Below, in pieces: positions 63,167 to 64,000 of a stretch of DNA of 64,000 nt. The translations under genes were made by a program, and so were the position numbers. Positions within the stretch are counted from its first letter, which is position 1. The number at the start of each line of letters is the position of its first letter. Source of the DNA: Microvirga sp. (GTDB taxonomy: Bacteria; Pseudomonadota; Alphaproteobacteria; Rhizobiales; Beijerinckiaceae); assembly GCF_014699075.1 (NCBI RefSeq), contig NZ_JACXAB010000010.1:62001-126000 (forward strand). Reading direction: 5' to 3'. A model generated the notes under the pieces. The model made no database searches and had not been told where the DNA came from. It worked only from the letters and a program-made list of their open reading frames with translations.

Positions 63167-63186
63167 CCGGCAGCTTGCGTCATGGA

Positions 63187-63792
63187 CTAGAACTTCACCG
63201 GCGGCGGGCGGTCCGATCCGGCTGTTGCGGTGAACGTCTCCATGGGCTTGGCCTCCGGATAGAGAATGCCGGCGATCCAGCGTCCGGGGATCGTGCGCAG
63301 CTCCGTGTTGTAGGCCTGAACGGTGGAGATGTAGTCGCGCCGGGCGACGGCTATGCGGTTCTCGGTGCCCTCGAGCTGCGATTGCAGGGCCAGGAAGTTG
63401 GCGTTGGATTTCAGCTCTGGGTAGCGCTCGACGGTGGCGAGCAGCCGGCCGAGCGCGCCGGAGAGCTGGTTCTGCGCCTCCTGGAACTGGCGGAATTTGT
63501 CCGGGTCGGTCACGGTGGAGGCGTCGACCTGCACCTGCGTGGCGCGGGCGCGGGCTTCCGTCACCTGGGTCAGCACCTCGCGCTCCTGCTGGGCGAAGCC
63601 TTTGACCGTCTCGACGAGGTTCGGGATGAGATCGGCCCGGCGCTGATACTGGTTCTGCACCTCGCTCCAGGCGGCCTTGGCCTGCTCCTCCAGGGTCGGG
63701 ACGTTGTTGATGCCGCAGGCCGACAATCCGAACGCCAGGATCAGGCCCATCAGGCCTAAGCGGATCCGGGCGGTTGAGAGCAATGCGGTCAT
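63187..63792 (-). CDS. lemA: LemA family protein
   Basis: 201 residues: short N-terminal signal/lipobox-like segment (SACGIN, the cysteine near residue 26), then coiled-coil helices: NVPTLEEQAKAAWSEVQNQYQRRADLIPNLVETV is diagnostic of LemA. It is the first gene of the lemA-TPM-TPM operon on the minus strand. Confidence 0.95.
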   Translation of the reverse strand: MTALLSTARIRLGLMGLILAFGLSACGINNVPTLEEQAKAAWSEVQNQYQRRADLIPNLVETVKGFAQQEREVLTQVTEARARATQVQVDASTVTDPDKFRQFQEAQNQLSGALGRLLATVERYPELKSNANFLALQSQLEGTENRIAVARRDYISTVQAYNTELRTIPGRWIAGILYPEAKPMETFTATAGSDRPPPVKF

Positions 63793-63939
63793 GTGTGTCC
63801 TTTTCGCGGTTTTTGGTTCTTCTTACCCCGCCCGGATCAACACATGGAGCAGGGGCGGCATTTCAACAAGCGGCTTTGGGGTGGCCGTGCACACGGGATT
63901 GAGGCATGATCCCACGGCCTTAGCGACAAGATTCGACCC

Positions 63940-64000
63940 ATGACCTTCCTGCCTGACGTCGGTACCCTGCTCACCTACACTCTGGCCGCGATCCTGCTCT
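63940..64000 (+). CDS. Start of a LysE/RhtB-type exporter, cut by the window end
   Basis: Only 20 codons are visible (MTFLPDVGTLLTYTLAAILL). They resemble the first helix of LysE/RhtB-family amino-acid exporters, but the diagnostic TPGP motif lies outside the window. Confidence 0.5.
   Translation, partial: MTFLPDVGTLLTYTLAAILL

Noticed and set aside
62260-63183. Long 307-residue form of the TPM protein
   Set aside because: The extra N-terminus is wholly repeat sequence and would bury the signal peptide; kept only as an alternative.

Overview
The window is a dense, high-GC stretch of chromosome from an alphaproteobacterium, most likely of the order Hyphomicrobiales (Rhizobiales) and possibly near Methylobacteriaceae/Microvirga. 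The evidence is the acpXL-type very-long-chain acyl cluster for lipid A, the dapF-mtaB-ftsY-yciB-ccm neighbourhood, the ffh-aroQ-rpsP-rimM-trmD block, a kinase-Usp fusion protein and abundant mosaic palindromic repeats. No rRNA is present; there is one tRNA. The genus is an inference.

Layout. 1-1308: end of a cytochrome c maturation operon (ccmC, ccmD, ccmG). 1260-1903: AT-richer island with one membrane protein of unknown role. 1900-10112: YaiI/DUF188 protein, membrane adenylate cyclase, yciB, ftsY, a repeat-invaded rluA-type gene, mtaB-dapF and a TauE/SafE permease. 10328-13527: an exported GyrI-like protein followed by a HAD phosphatase gene split by a 1,779-bp insertion with 10-bp direct repeats. 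13484-19112: an MBL hydrolase, then ffh, aroQ, rpsP, rimM, trmD. 19188-22850: an amino-acid-type cluster (DMT exporter, Lrp regulator, cysteine-synthase-like enzyme, HxlR regulator) lying between trmD and rplS. 23207-33506: rplS and the dispersed leucine genes leuC, leuD and leuB, with a metallopeptidase, a YdcF-like protein, a lytic transglycosylase and a phosphatase/kinase-Usp pair among them.

34014-47243: a sulfite-oxidase-like enzyme, asd, a GH43 glycosidase, a carbonic anhydrase/SbtB/SbtA bicarbonate module, a PLP dehydratase with a DUF429 protein, a CoA-ester lyase, and a protein-quality set (Trm112-like, LON-domain, CnoX, ProX-type editing protein, tRNA-Gly). 47314-52313: a divergent Lrp regulator and AceE-type E1 enzyme, then an MsbA-type ABC exporter. 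52503-60730: a dual-specificity phosphatase and the acpXL-fabZXL-fabF2XL-fabF1XL-reductase-(MBL)-adh2XL-lpxXL cluster that would build and attach the very-long-chain acyl group of lipid A. 60862-64000: a DUF1223 protein, a lemA-TPM-TPM operon and the first codons of a LysE-type exporter.

The most unusual content is non-genic. At least six families of palindromic repeats (called A to F here) occupy intergenic space. Four times the same ~33-bp B arms enclose either an A or a C palindrome, giving nested composites of 222-244 bp. C elements have also entered coding sequence in frame (rluA-type gene, rimM), and B and F elements supply the last codons of two genes. The second notable feature is the HAD-gene insertion: its removal between the 10-bp repeats restores a continuous 223-residue HAD protein.
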